From positions 1-64,000 of the forward strand of contig NZ_FQYQ01000004.1 in the NCBI RefSeq assembly GCF_900141825.1: a stretch of DNA of 64,000 bases, given 5' to 3'. The position numbers were made by a program, and so were the translations under genes. Positions 1-8,734 of this stretch are shown one piece after another (position 1 is the first letter of the stretch; every line of letters begins with the position of its first letter). Source of the stretch: Pseudobutyrivibrio xylanivorans DSM 14809. Lineage in GTDB: Bacteria > Bacillota > Clostridia > Lachnospirales > Lachnospiraceae. The notes below the pieces were generated by a model. The model was given only the letters and a program-made list of their open reading frames with translations, searched no databases and was not told where the DNA came from.

Positions 1-20
1 AAAATTCATATTTTGAATGT

Positions 21-93
21 GGGATCTTAGCTCAGCTGGGAGAGCATCTGCCTTACAAGCAGGGGGTCACAGGTTCGAGCCCTGTAGGTCCCA
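21..93 (+). tRNA. tRNA-Val (anticodon TAC)
   Basis: The sequence folds as a cloverleaf with a 7-bp acceptor stem (GGGATCT with AGGTCCC), an anticodon loop CTTACAA and a T-arm containing GGTTCGAGCC. The 3' CCA is not encoded. It is the first of four closely spaced tRNAs that probably come from one transcript. Confidence 0.95.
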
Positions 94-122
94 TTCAATT
101 GAATATAGTTAGTTAATAATAT

Positions 123-204
123 GGGCGGTTTCCCGAGTGGCCAAAGGGGACAGACTGTAAATCTGCTGCAAATTGCTTCGGTGGTTCGAATCCACCACCG
201 CCCA
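123..204 (+). tRNA. tRNA-Tyr (anticodon GTA)
   Basis: The acceptor stem is GGGCGGT with ACCGCCC and the anticodon loop is CTGTAAA. A long variable arm between the anticodon and T arms marks a type II tRNA. With GTA this fits bacterial tRNA-Tyr. CCA is not encoded. Confidence 0.95.
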
Positions 205-217
205 TCTTTTTTAATAT

Positions 218-291
218 CGCGGGATGGAGCAGTCTGGAAGCTCGCCGGGCTCATAACCCGGAGGTCGGTGGTTCAAATCCATCTCCCGCAA
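218..291 (+). tRNA. initiator tRNA-fMet (anticodon CAT)
   Basis: The anticodon loop is CTCATAA on a stem ending in three consecutive G:C pairs (CCGGG with CCCGG). The first acceptor base is an unpaired C opposite A. Both are hallmarks of bacterial initiator tRNA rather than elongator Met or Ile tRNA. Confidence 0.93.
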
Positions 292-297
292 CTACGT

Positions 298-370
<73 letters not shown>

Positions 371-380
371 CTTTAATTTT

Positions 381-415
381 ACCCTTCAGTAGAAATACTG
401 AAGGGTATTTTTTTA
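381..415 (+). terminator. Rho-independent terminator of the tRNA cluster
   Basis: The hairpin ACCCTTCAGTA / TACTGAAGGGT is followed by a run of T residues, 10 nt after the last tRNA. Confidence 0.9.
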
Positions 416-420
416 TAAAC

Positions 421-453
421 ATATAAAAAAGAAGATGCCTTACGACATCTTCT
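421..453 (-). terminator. Rho-independent terminator of the phospholipase-like gene
   Basis: On the minus strand, AGAAGATG and CATCTTCT form an 8-bp stem with an 8-nt loop, followed by a T-run at 430-424. It lies 15 nt past the stop codon of the minus-strand gene. Confidence 0.85.
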
Positions 454-467
454 AAGTTTAATATATT

Positions 468-1463
468 CTATAAAGGAAGTCCGCTTAGATAGCTTAAATC
501 ACTTAAGCTAACCAATAAAAGGTTTCTATAGCGAAGATAATTATTGGTTTCTTCTGTTGCGTTCATATCCAAACCAGATAAAGTTGCTATACCAACAGCT
601 TTAGAATATAAGTTAATTCTTTCAATATAAGATGGCATAGTCTGATTTATAAGGTCTAAAACACTTTCCGTCCTGGTAATCTGTGGGTTCCACGGATTAT
701 TCCATTCATTATGTTCTAAATTGCATGGATCAGAATACTTAATAATTGTATCACTAGGTATCATAGAAGAAATAAAGGCACACTTAAAAAGTATTTGTTC
801 TATATGTCTTAAATTTCGTTTTTTACGTCCAGTAGGGTCGTGCATAGCATGATTCAAATTAATAAAAGATTTAATAGCATTTTTGATTGTAGCAATGCGT
901 ATGCTGTTATTACCATATGTTTTAGTGATAGCTGCGTATAATAAACGTGCTATTACATCCTGTTCATGGTTAGATGGACGTACTGCAGCTGCATAATCAA
1001 AGCTAGTAGGCTTTAATTTCTTATAATGGTCCAATAATACGTGGTCTATATCTGTTTCTAAAGACACGTGTTTCCCAAAATCATATCTCCCACTAAGTTT
1101 TAAATTATTAAAATGGTCACTTTTATAATAGATGTATGGATGACAAGCTACATCAAGAGAATAATGGCCTATACAGCCTAGAATATAAGCATCGCAAATA
1201 TTTCTATCATGAGTATCTTCAAAACCGTTTCTCGCATCAAAAAGGCTGTCAAAGAACAACATAACTCTTTCTCGATGCATAACATTTCCAATATTATGTT
1301 TATAAAATAAATAGGCTGGAATGTGATAGAAAAAGATGTCTGGCCCCTCTAACCCTAGATTAAAGCAGGTCTGATGGTGGTCGATAATCTTACGAGTTTC
1401 TGCGAATTCGATGAATGATAATGATTGTTCTCCAAAAGATAAATGTGCAATAAAACCAGGCAT
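468..1463 (-). CDS. Zinc-dependent phospholipase C family protein
   Basis: This 331-residue protein resembles the Zn-dependent phospholipase C/S1-P1 nuclease-like fold. Metal-ligand-type motifs are visible: HH at 29-30, GPDIFFY at 40-46, GHYSLDVACHPY at 99-110 and DIDH at 138-141. No signal peptide is visible, so it is probably cytoplasmic or leaves by an unusual route, unlike the secreted clostridial toxin. Uncharacterised homologues of this kind are common in Clostridia. Their substrate is unknown, and the 'phospholipase' name reflects the fold only. The ATG start is backed by a GAGGG ribosome site about 8 nt upstream. The gene is monocistronic, between the tRNA cluster and a divergent ATPase gene, with its own terminator. 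Family assignment is fairly sure; activity is not. Confidence 0.78.
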   Translation of the reverse strand: MPGFIAHLSFGEQSLSFIEFAETRKIIDHHQTCFNLGLEGPDIFFYHIPAYLFYKHNIGNVMHRERVMLFFDSLFDARNGFEDTHDRNICDAYILGCIGHYSLDVACHPYIYYKSDHFNNLKLSGRYDFGKHVSLETDIDHVLLDHYKKLKPTSFDYAAAVRPSNHEQDVIARLLYAAITKTYGNNSIRIATIKNAIKSFINLNHAMHDPTGRKKRNLRHIEQILFKCAFISSMIPSDTIIKYSDPCNLEHNEWNNPWNPQITRTESVLDLINQTMPSYIERINLYSKAVGIATLSGLDMNATEETNNYLRYRNLLLVSLSDLSYLSGLPL

Positions 1464-1784
1464 AGGCTAACCCTCATAATATTATATCTAGTAAATATAG
1501 AAAAATAACCTTCTTATTAATTATAGCATAATGAGATTTTATTACTGAGAAATAACTGTGTATTCAAATTTCTTTAAAATTTCACCCTGAAAGGTAAAAA
1601 AAGGGAAAGAATAGTTGCTAGAAATAAGAGATAATGCTAAAGTAAGAAAAGTAAGTATAGAAATAGTTAAAATACTTTACAATTATTAAAATAAAATAAC
1701 GAAAATCGGTGATATTGCAGTAATAGTTGAAACGTGATACCATAGATTTGCACGTGCCAATGGGCGCTGCAGAGGAGAGGTGTT
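1464..1784. other. AT-rich divergent intergenic region (321 bp)
   Basis: This region separates the divergent phospholipase-like and ATPase genes. It is strongly AT-rich. Two TATAAT-like boxes can be read on the minus strand toward the phospholipase-like gene, but neither has a convincing -35. A plausible plus-strand promoter lies near the ATPase gene and is listed separately. No RNA gene or small ORF was recognised. Confidence 0.5.
1715..1743 (+). promoter_or_regulatory. Putative promoter of the 1785 ATPase gene
   Basis: TTGCAG and TACCAT are separated by 17 bp, about 40 nt upstream of the start codon. The -10 match is only moderate (4 of 6). Confidence 0.4.
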
Positions 1785-3209
1785 ATGTTTAAAGGAAGAA
1801 CGAATGAAATTCAGTTGTTAAATGGTTTTTATGAAGGAGATACCGCTGAAGTTGCAGTAGTATCAGGTTCTATTGGTGTTGGCAAAACAGCGCTTCTACA
1901 GGAGTTTGCAACTGATAAGGAAGCTATTTTCTTTGAAGCTTACGAGACTACAGGAAAGCATCAATTAGAGCGTTTAGCTCAATTGATGGGAGTAGAGTCA
2001 CTTGATGCCGCATCATTCTGCGAAGAGATTGCTAATCGTGCAGCAAGTGCTAAGCAGCTCATTATTATCGATCAATATCCAAACTTTGTTAAGGCCGATC
2101 CTGAGTTTGATAAGGCTCTTCATGAGGCTATTAAGGGTTCATGGAAGGATTTGCCAATCAAATTAATACTTTGTTCGGATGCTTTTGTTTTACTTGATAA
2201 ATATGTAAAGGGCAAGAAAGCAATCTGGAATAAGGATATTTCACTGGATTTACAGGTTAAGCCATTGGGCTTCTATGATTCGTGCCATTTTTTTGGTGAT
2301 GCTAGTCCAAAGGAAGCGGCATATCTTTACGGAATAACTGGTGGAATACCTCACAATCTCTCAAGAGTAGCCGCGCTTCTTGGATTAGAGGGCTTTGATG
2401 GCTTTGGTCTGACTCCTATTAGCGGAGATGACAAATTAAAAGAGATTACTACAAGACTGTTTTTAGATAAAAATATAGCCCTTGGTCTTAATCCTGAAAA
2501 GATTATGGCTACAGAGCTAAGAGAGCTTGCATATTACAACTATATGCTTGCTACTTTGGCAAAGGGTCTCAACCGTGTAAATCAGATTTCTGCGGAGGTT
2601 GAGAAGCCAAAGGACGTGGTTGTTCCATACCTTAATTCCCTGATGGCTATTGGTATCTGCACAAAAGATACGGCTATTACAGAAATAACTAATCGTAAGA
2701 AGACAAGATATTCAATAGTAAATACCAGTACCTTGTTCTGGTACAAGTTTATTGTTCCAAATTATGACGCCTATATATCAGGCGATATAGAAGCTCTTTG
2801 GGGTAAAGTAGAAGCTTCTATGGATGAATATATGGAAACTGTATTCATCAAAATCTGTGGCGAATACCTTGCTGACAGAAGTGATAAAAACATGCTTCCA
2901 TTCACTGTTGAGGAGATTGGAAACTGGTGGGTTAATGATGATGAGGCCGGTACAACAGATGGTTTTGACCTCGTATCACTAGGAAAATGCGAAGGTAAAT
3001 CAGCTACTATATTTGCTCAGTGCTATTACAATCACGAGCCTATTGAAGTAGCGCAGTTGAAGCTTCTTATCGAGAAGACAAAGCAGCTTCATAGACAGGG
3101 GGATGCTTTCTATTTGGTGTTCTCAAATGCAGGTTTCCACGAAAACGCTATCACCATTTCATCAGCTATCAAGAACATCATGCTAATTACACTTGATGAA
3201 ATGAGATAA
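1785..3209 (+). CDS. Arch_ATPase/DUF234-type protein with degenerate catalytic sites
   Basis: This 474-residue protein has the layout of the archaeal-type ATPase plus DUF234 (PD-(D/E)XK-like) family: P-loop GSIGVGKT at 28-35, Walker B strand LIIID at 92-96, family motif TGGIP at 185-189 and a C-terminal nuclease-like fold from about 390. Two active sites look damaged. The acid after the Walker B Asp is Gln (D96-Q97). In the nuclease fold Asp395 is kept, but the usual E-x-K is Q413-C-Y415. The second family member here, at 26867, keeps all of these residues. The protein may therefore bind ATP without normal turnover or cleavage. A GAGGAG ribosome site precedes the ATG. It is a single gene ahead of the transketolase operon, and its role is unknown. 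Confidence 0.75.
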   Translation: MFKGRTNEIQLLNGFYEGDTAEVAVVSGSIGVGKTALLQEFATDKEAIFFEAYETTGKHQLERLAQLMGVESLDAASFCEEIANRAASAKQLIIIDQYPNFVKADPEFDKALHEAIKGSWKDLPIKLILCSDAFVLLDKYVKGKKAIWNKDISLDLQVKPLGFYDSCHFFGDASPKEAAYLYGITGGIPHNLSRVAALLGLEGFDGFGLTPISGDDKLKEITTRLFLDKNIALGLNPEKIMATELRELAYYNYMLATLAKGLNRVNQISAEVEKPKDVVVPYLNSLMAIGICTKDTAITEITNRKKTRYSIVNTSTLFWYKFIVPNYDAYISGDIEALWGKVEASMDEYMETVFIKICGEYLADRSDKNMLPFTVEEIGNWWVNDDEAGTTDGFDLVSLGKCEGKSATIFAQCYYNHEPIEVAQLKLLIEKTKQLHRQGDAFYLVFSNAGFHENAITISSAIKNIMLITLDEMR

Positions 3210-3267
3210 AATAAGATAATTCATAGCCACATCGGCATTGGATATTTAAGTAATTAGGAGGAGAAAA

Positions 3268-4095
3268 ATGACAAATCAAGAGCTTAAGAAAACAGCGATT
3301 GAGGTCCGCAAAGGCATCATCGAAGGTGTTCATGCAGCTAAGGCTGGACATCCAGGTGGATCTTTATCAGCAACAGAGGTATTTACATACCTTTATTTTG
3401 AGGAGATGAATATCGATCCAAAGAATCCTAAGAAGGCAGATAGAGATAGATTCGTGCTTTCAAAGGGTCACACAGCACCAGGTCTTTATTCTACACTTGC
3501 ACAGAGAGGATTCTTCCCAGTTGAGGATTTAAAGACACTCCGTAGCATCGGATCACATCTTCAGGGACATCCATGTGTACAGCATACACCAGGTATTGAT
3601 GCTTCATCTGGATCACTTGGACAGGGTATTTCAGTTGCAGTTGGTATGGCTCTTTCAGCTAAGCTTTCAAACGAGAGCTACAGAGTATATACACTTCTTG
3701 GTGATGGTGAGATTCAGGAAGGTCAGGTATGGGAGGCTGCTATGTTCGCAGCTGCAAAGAAGCTTGATAATCTTTGTGTAATCGTTGATAACAACGGACT
3801 TCAGATTGATGGACGTATCGAGGATGTAAACAGTCCATATCCAATTCCAGATAAGTTTAGAGCATTCAACTTCCATGTAGTAGAGGTTGCAGATGGAAAT
3901 GATTTTGATCAGCTTCGCGCTGCTTTCGTTGAGGCTAAGGCAACAAAGGGTCAGCCTACAGCAATCGTTATGAAGACAGTCAAGGGCAAGGGCATTTCAT
4001 TCATGGAGAATCAGGTAGGATGGCATGGAAAGGCTCCTAACGATGAGGAATATGCAATTGCTATGGAAGAATTAAAGAAAGCAGGTGAAGAGTAA
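3268..4095 (+). CDS. Transketolase, N-terminal subunit
   Basis: This 275-residue subunit carries the thiamine diphosphate-binding half of transketolase. The cofactor motif starts with GDGE at 145-148 and ends with NN at 175-176. The substrate- and cofactor-site histidines lie in GHPGGSLS near 28-35, SKGHTAPG near 66-73 and LQGHP near 98-102. Transketolase moves two-carbon units between sugar phosphates in the non-oxidative pentose phosphate pathway. In many Clostridia and archaea it is split into two proteins, as here. The ATG follows a strong AGGAGGAG site. The stop overlaps the start of the C-terminal subunit in a TAATG arrangement, so the two halves are translationally coupled and presumably assemble together in the cytoplasm. 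Confidence 0.96.
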   Translation: MTNQELKKTAIEVRKGIIEGVHAAKAGHPGGSLSATEVFTYLYFEEMNIDPKNPKKADRDRFVLSKGHTAPGLYSTLAQRGFFPVEDLKTLRSIGSHLQGHPCVQHTPGIDASSGSLGQGISVAVGMALSAKLSNESYRVYTLLGDGEIQEGQVWEAAMFAAAKKLDNLCVIVDNNGLQIDGRIEDVNSPYPIPDKFRAFNFHVVEVADGNDFDQLRAAFVEAKATKGQPTAIVMKTVKGKGISFMENQVGWHGKAPNDEEYAIAMEELKKAGEE

Positions 4096-5033
4096 TGGCA
4101 GACGTTAAGAAAATCGCAACTCGTGAGAGCTACGGTAACGCTCTCGTTGCTTTAGGTGAGAAATATGATAATCTTGTAGTTCTTGATGCAGATTTAGCAG
4201 AGGCTACAAAGACAGGTATCTTTAAGAAGGCGTTCCCAGAGCGTCATATTGACTGTGGTATCGCAGAGTCAAACATGGTAGGTATTGCAGCTGGTATCGC
4301 ATCTACAGGAAAGGTTCCATTCTGCTCTTCATTCGCTATGTTCGCAGCAGGACGTGCATTTGAGCAGGTTCGTAACTCAGTTGGTTACCCACACCTTAAT
4401 GTAAAGATTGGTGCTACTCACGCTGGTATTTCAGTAGGTGAGGATGGTGCTTCACATCAGTGTAACGAGGATATCGCTCTTATGCGTACAATCCCAGGAA
4501 TGACTATCATCAATCCTTCAGATGATGTTGAGGCTAAGGCTGCAGTAGAGGCTGCTTACAAGATGGATGGCCCAGTTTACCTTAGATTTGGTCGTCTTGC
4601 AGTACCTGTAATCAATGATAATGCTGATTACAAGTTTGAGATTGGTAAGGGTGTTGTTCTTAAGGAAGGTAAGGACCTTACAATTTTCGCTACAGGACTT
4701 GAGGTTAACGAGTCTCTTGAGGCTGCTAAGAAGCTTGCTGAGGATGGAATCGATGCTGAGGTTATCAACATCCATACAATCAAGCCTATTGATGCAGACC
4801 TTATCGTAAAGAGCGCATCTAAGACAGGTAAGGTTGTTACTGTTGAAGAGCATTCAGTTATCGGTGGTCTTGGTGGAGCAGTAGCAGAGGTTCTTTCAGA
4901 GAAGTGCCCTACAAAGATGCTTCGCATCGGTGTAAAGGATACTTTTGGAGAGTCAGGCCCAGCTGTTAAGCTTCTTGCTAAGTATGAGCTTGATGCAGAA
5001 GGAATCTACAAGCAGATTAAGGAATTTATTTAA
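4095..5033 (+). CDS. Transketolase, C-terminal subunit
   Basis: This 312-residue partner supplies the pyrimidine-binding and C-terminal domains of the split transketolase. The conserved cofactor-activating glutamate is in IAESNM at 56-61 (Glu58), followed by a Gly/Ala-rich helix typical of the family. Residues from about 190 form the C-terminal transketolase domain. It overlaps the N-terminal subunit by one base and is followed 16 nt later by a strong terminator, so the two genes form a closed operon. Deoxyxylulose-phosphate synthase has the same folds, but here the split and the substrate-site residues in the partner favour transketolase. Confidence 0.96.
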   Translation: MADVKKIATRESYGNALVALGEKYDNLVVLDADLAEATKTGIFKKAFPERHIDCGIAESNMVGIAAGIASTGKVPFCSSFAMFAAGRAFEQVRNSVGYPHLNVKIGATHAGISVGEDGASHQCNEDIALMRTIPGMTIINPSDDVEAKAAVEAAYKMDGPVYLRFGRLAVPVINDNADYKFEIGKGVVLKEGKDLTIFATGLEVNESLEAAKKLAEDGIDAEVINIHTIKPIDADLIVKSASKTGKVVTVEEHSVIGGLGGAVAEVLSEKCPTKMLRIGVKDTFGESGPAVKLLAKYELDAEGIYKQIKEFI

Positions 5034-5049
5034 TCGTAAAGAAAAAGTA

Positions 5050-5083
5050 AGCCAACTCACATTACAGTGGGTTGGCTTTTTTA
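5050..5083 (+). terminator. Terminator of the transketolase operon
   Basis: AGCCAACTCAC and GTGGGTTGGCT form an 11-bp stem (with a G:T pair) around a 6-nt loop, followed by six T residues. On the minus strand the same hairpin is followed by a shorter T-rich stretch. Confidence 0.93.
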
Positions 5084-5085
5084 GT

Positions 5086-5220
5086 AAAAGCAATTGAAAA
5101 AATTGGCAAGCGCGAGCAAGAGGACCCCATGCAAGCTAGGAGGGAGCCCCGAAGGGGAAAGTTGCCTAGCGCAGTATGGGAGATGGCTTGCGGGAGCATG
5201 AAAACCTAAATTTTGCTTTT
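5086..5220. repeat. Nested palindromic intergenic element
   Basis: This whole stretch between the transketolase terminator and the aldose epimerase stop codon folds back on itself. Paired segments are 5086-5093 with 5213-5220, 5106-5111 with 5186-5191, 5126-5130 with 5176-5180 and 5136-5140 with 5165-5169. The tip hairpin is CCCCGAAGGGG at 5147-5157. It is G+C-rich compared with its surroundings. It could be an RNA structure at the 3' end of the minus-strand epimerase transcript or a small repeat element. Confidence 0.7.
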
Positions 5221-6253
5221 ACAGAAACTTATAAATTGTAGTTGAGTGAGCTTTTTCTCCAGCTTTTGCGATTGGCTGTGCAAAGCTTGGTACATTTAAT
5301 GCATTTGGGAAGTACTGAGACTCGAAGCAAACGCCGAAACGCTTGTCATATGGAGCTCCACCCTTTCCAATATGAGAAGAGTCAAGGTAATTACCAGCAT
5401 ATAGCTGCACTCCAGGTAAGTCTGTGTAAACTTCCATCTTTCTGCCGCTCTCAGGATCTTCAAGTGTGCAACTTGGCTTAGAAAGTGATGGGTTATTAAG
5501 GCAATAATTATGGTCAAAACCGCCTGCCCAGTTGAGCTGGTCGTAATCAGCTTCTGTATCCTTGATAAGTGGCTTTGGAGTAGTGAAATCCATTGGAGTG
5601 CCTTTAACTTCGCGACATTCGCCAAGTGGAATAGAAGCCTCATCTGTGTGAGTATATCTGTCAGCATCTATCCAAACGATGTGGTTCATAACTGAACCAG
5701 AGTCGTGACCATTCAAATTGAAGTAGCTGTGGTTTGTTGGGTTGAATACTGTATCAACATCAGAAACACCTGAATAATCAAGTCTTAATGAGTTATCATC
5801 ACCAAGAGTATATGTGATTGTGATATCCATTTCTCCTGGAAAACCGCACTCGCCATCAGCCTTGTGACATGTGAATGTGATGTGCTTCTCATCTACTTCC
5901 TTGATATCCCAGATGCGTTTGTGCATTGGATTGAAGCCTGAGTGAAGGTTGTTCTTCCCGTCATTAACGTCAAGCTTGTATTCCACACCATTGAGTGTAA
6001 ATTTAGCATCTCCGATTCGATTGCCGTTAGGGCAAATGCAGCAGCCAAAGCCAGGACCATTTACAAAGTAATCTTCGATTTTGTCATAGCCAAGTACTAC
6101 GTCTGAAAGGATGCCTTCCTTGTCTGGTACCCAAAGCTCAAGTAAGTTACATCCGTAATTCATGATTTTAGCCTGCATACCGTTCTCGTTTACGAGAGTG
6201 TAGGCAATAATGTCTTCATTATTTTTGGTCTTGCCAAGAATTTCTTTTTCCAC
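5219..6253 (-). CDS. galM: Aldose 1-epimerase (galactose mutarotase)
   Basis: This 344-residue cytoplasmic enzyme interconverts the alpha and beta anomers of glucose or galactose. Family motifs are clear: NGNRIG near 76-81, NNLHSG with His104, NPTNHSYFNL with the catalytic His175, and CFESQ near the C terminus with the catalytic base Glu311. Length is normal for bacterial GalM. The start is a GTG preceded by GGGAGGG about 7 nt upstream. No other galactose genes are adjacent; it is transcribed alone, divergently from the penicillin-binding protein gene. Its 3' end overlaps the palindromic element at 5086-5220, which may serve as its 3' structure because no ordinary minus-strand terminator is evident before it. 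Confidence 0.93.
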   Translation of the reverse strand: MEKEILGKTKNNEDIIAYTLVNENGMQAKIMNYGCNLLELWVPDKEGILSDVVLGYDKIEDYFVNGPGFGCCICPNGNRIGDAKFTLNGVEYKLDVNDGKNNLHSGFNPMHKRIWDIKEVDEKHITFTCHKADGECGFPGEMDITITYTLGDDNSLRLDYSGVSDVDTVFNPTNHSYFNLNGHDSGSVMNHIVWIDADRYTHTDEASIPLGECREVKGTPMDFTTPKPLIKDTEADYDQLNWAGGFDHNYCLNNPSLSKPSCTLEDPESGRKMEVYTDLPGVQLYAGNYLDSSHIGKGGAPYDKRFGVCFESQYFPNALNVPSFAQPIAKAGEKAHSTTIYKFL

Positions 6254-6457
6254 GATAAACCCTCCCTATATATAAGACTATATTTTGCCCCAGAAATCAT
6301 AAAAGTGGGACATTAAACCAAACTATCAATATGATAATGGTCTGTGTTAGTAAATACAAGGGATATGAGACAATTAATCAATCTTTATAATAAAAGAAGT
6401 CAAAGAAGTGACATTTGAATTTTCTGTGAGCAATTAGTGAGAGATTTGTGGGGTGTA

Positions 6458-6486
6458 TTGTACAGAAAATGACAAATGCGTAGAAT
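6458..6486 (+). promoter_or_regulatory. Promoter of the penicillin-binding protein gene, possibly leaderless
   Basis: TTGTAC and TAGAAT are separated by exactly 17 bp. The -10 box ends 6 bp before the ATG at 6493, so transcription should begin at or next to the start codon. No properly spaced ribosome site is present. Confidence 0.55.
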
Positions 6487-6492
6487 AAAGGT

Positions 6493-8706
6493 ATGAGTGG
6501 AACTGCGCAGAAAATAAAGATCGTTGATCGCAAAATCATACGATTGATTAAAGTTCAAATTGTACTACTACTCATATTTATGGCAGGTATAACTTTCTAC
6601 TATGTGAGTGGTTATGCTTCTAAGGTCTCCATGCTCAAAACGGAGGCTTTTACTATCGTGCGGCATTCCAGCCCGTCAACCTTTAGGCAAACTGAAACAA
6701 GTGAAGTTTATGCAGCAAACGGAACTAGGATATCAGTGCTAAAAGGAGAAAAGGACGTCTATTACATAACCTTCGATCAAATCCCAACATACGTTACTCA
6801 GGCTATAATTTCAATAGAGGATAAGAAGTTTTATCAGCATGGGGGAGTGGACTACAAGGCCATTATCAGAGCGCTGATTGCAACAATGCGTGATAAAGAG
6901 ATTACACAGGGCGGTAGTACCATCACACAGCAGTTGGCTAGAACGATTTTCTTAAGCAGCGAAAAAACCTGGCAGAGAAAGGTTGAGGAGATTTATATAG
7001 CCTCTGAAATGGAGAAAAAGTATTCTAAAGATCAGATTTTGGAGTTCTATTTAAATAATGTTTATTTTGCAAATGGATATTACGGAATTCAGGCAGCAGC
7101 CAAGGGGTATTTTAGTAAAGATATAGGGGATTTAACGCTGTCGGAAATCTGCTATCTTTTAGCGATACCAAATAGTCCAACATATTATGACCCCATTGTA
7201 AATCCGGAAAATACAATAACCAGAAGAAACCTTATTTTAAAGGCAATGTATGATGATGGTGTAATTGGGGACAAAACATATCAAGCTGCTCTCGGAGAAG
7301 AGATTATACTTAATAGAACCACAAATACTAAGAATAATTATGTGGAAACATATATATATTATTGTGCGACAAGGGAGCTGATGGCTCTTGATGGTTTTGA
7401 GTTTAATAATGATTTTAGTACTGCAGAGGGAAAGCGAGCCTATGACAAGGCATACGAGGAGTCATATAATCAGTGGAATAAGAGCCTGTTCACTTCTGGG
7501 TATCGTATTTATACAAGTATTGATTTAAATATGCAGACCGAGCTACAGGAGGCTATAGATACAAATCTTGCAGATTTTACTGATGTGAATGAAGAGGGAA
7601 TCTATGCTTTACAGGCGGCTGCAGTCTGTATAGATAACAAAACAGGAATGACAAAGGCGATTGTAGGAGGAAGAAGCCAGGAGGTTAATGGATATACACT
7701 TAATCGTGCTTACCAAAGCTTCAGACAGCCGGGTAGCTCAATAAAGCCATTGATAGTATATACGCCTTCGCTTGAGCGAGAGTATACTCCGGACACTCTT
7801 GTTGTGGATGAGGAAATAGAAGATGGTCCTGAAAATGCAGGAGGAACCTATGCTGGAGAGATGACCTTAAGACAGGCGGTGGCTTTATCAAAGAATACTA
7901 TCGCATGGAAATTATATGAAGAACTGACTCCACAGGTAGGTATTGGATATCTTAAAAAGCTCGGTTTTTCTAAGATAGAAAGGGATGATTACGGTATGGC
8001 TGCATGTCTTGGTGGTCTTACTGTTGGTGTAAGTCCTCTTGAAATGGCAAAGGGATATGAAACGATATATAACGATGGCTACATGAGAAATCCTACATGT
8101 ATTACAAAGATTACCGATTCAAAAGGAAATGTAATATATGAGACAGCCGAGGAAGAAGTTGAAGTTTATAAAGAAAATGCTGCACGAACAATGACAGATA
8201 TGCTACAATCGGTAGTGACTGACGGTACAGCGAAGGGTATTGACCTTGGGGAAATGCCTGTTGCGGGGAAGACAGGTACCACCAATAACAATAGAGATGG
8301 GTGGTTTGTGGGTTACACAGATTACTACACGACCAGCGTATGGGTGGGATATGATATTCCTAAGGAAGTTCCTGGTTTAAAGGGATCTACTTATCCGGCG
8401 AAGATTTGGAATGAATTCATGGCAAAGATTCATGAAGGTCTGACACCAGTGCCTTTCAAGAAACCAGTAGAATATATTGGTAATGAGGAGCAGGAAGCCG
8501 AGGCAGAAGTCCCAGAAGACATGGAAGATATGGAAGGCGAAGAGCCATATGGTGTCTTTGACGAGGAAAATCCCGAGGGAGTGGAGCAGCAGGAAGAACA
8601 GCCGGCATACAGAATCATAACGCAGACATTTGAAGGAACGGAGATTCCAGCGGGCGCAATACCTGAAGATGCTACAGATATTGAGATTACTACGGTAACC
8701 GAATAA
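6493..8706 (+). CDS. Bifunctional penicillin-binding protein 1A-type (glycosyltransferase/transpeptidase)
   Basis: This 737-residue class A PBP polymerises and cross-links peptidoglycan outside the membrane. A short basic N terminus precedes a membrane anchor at about 19-40. The GT51 domain shows EDKKFYQHGG from Glu109 and QGGSTITQQ at 139-147. The transpeptidase domain has the nucleophile motif SSIK at 415-418, SKN in the middle and KTGT at 593-596, so both activities look intact. The C-terminal ~80 residues are highly acidic (Glu/Pro-rich) with no recognised domain. The start codon directly follows a promoter -10 box, suggesting a leaderless message. The glucokinase gene follows after 28 bp and may be cotranscribed. 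Confidence 0.95.
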   Translation: MSGTAQKIKIVDRKIIRLIKVQIVLLLIFMAGITFYYVSGYASKVSMLKTEAFTIVRHSSPSTFRQTETSEVYAANGTRISVLKGEKDVYYITFDQIPTYVTQAIISIEDKKFYQHGGVDYKAIIRALIATMRDKEITQGGSTITQQLARTIFLSSEKTWQRKVEEIYIASEMEKKYSKDQILEFYLNNVYFANGYYGIQAAAKGYFSKDIGDLTLSEICYLLAIPNSPTYYDPIVNPENTITRRNLILKAMYDDGVIGDKTYQAALGEEIILNRTTNTKNNYVETYIYYCATRELMALDGFEFNNDFSTAEGKRAYDKAYEESYNQWNKSLFTSGYRIYTSIDLNMQTELQEAIDTNLADFTDVNEEGIYALQAAAVCIDNKTGMTKAIVGGRSQEVNGYTLNRAYQSFRQPGSSIKPLIVYTPSLEREYTPDTLVVDEEIEDGPENAGGTYAGEMTLRQAVALSKNTIAWKLYEELTPQVGIGYLKKLGFSKIERDDYGMAACLGGLTVGVSPLEMAKGYETIYNDGYMRNPTCITKITDSKGNVIYETAEEEVEVYKENAARTMTDMLQSVVTDGTAKGIDLGEMPVAGKTGTTNNNRDGWFVGYTDYYTTSVWVGYDIPKEVPGLKGSTYPAKIWNEFMAKIHEGLTPVPFKKPVEYIGNEEQEAEAEVPEDMEDMEGEEPYGVFDEENPEGVEQQEEQPAYRIITQTFEGTEIPAGAIPEDATDIEITTVTE

Positions 8707-8734
8707 TATAGTTACGAAAGGGAGAGAAGAAGTA

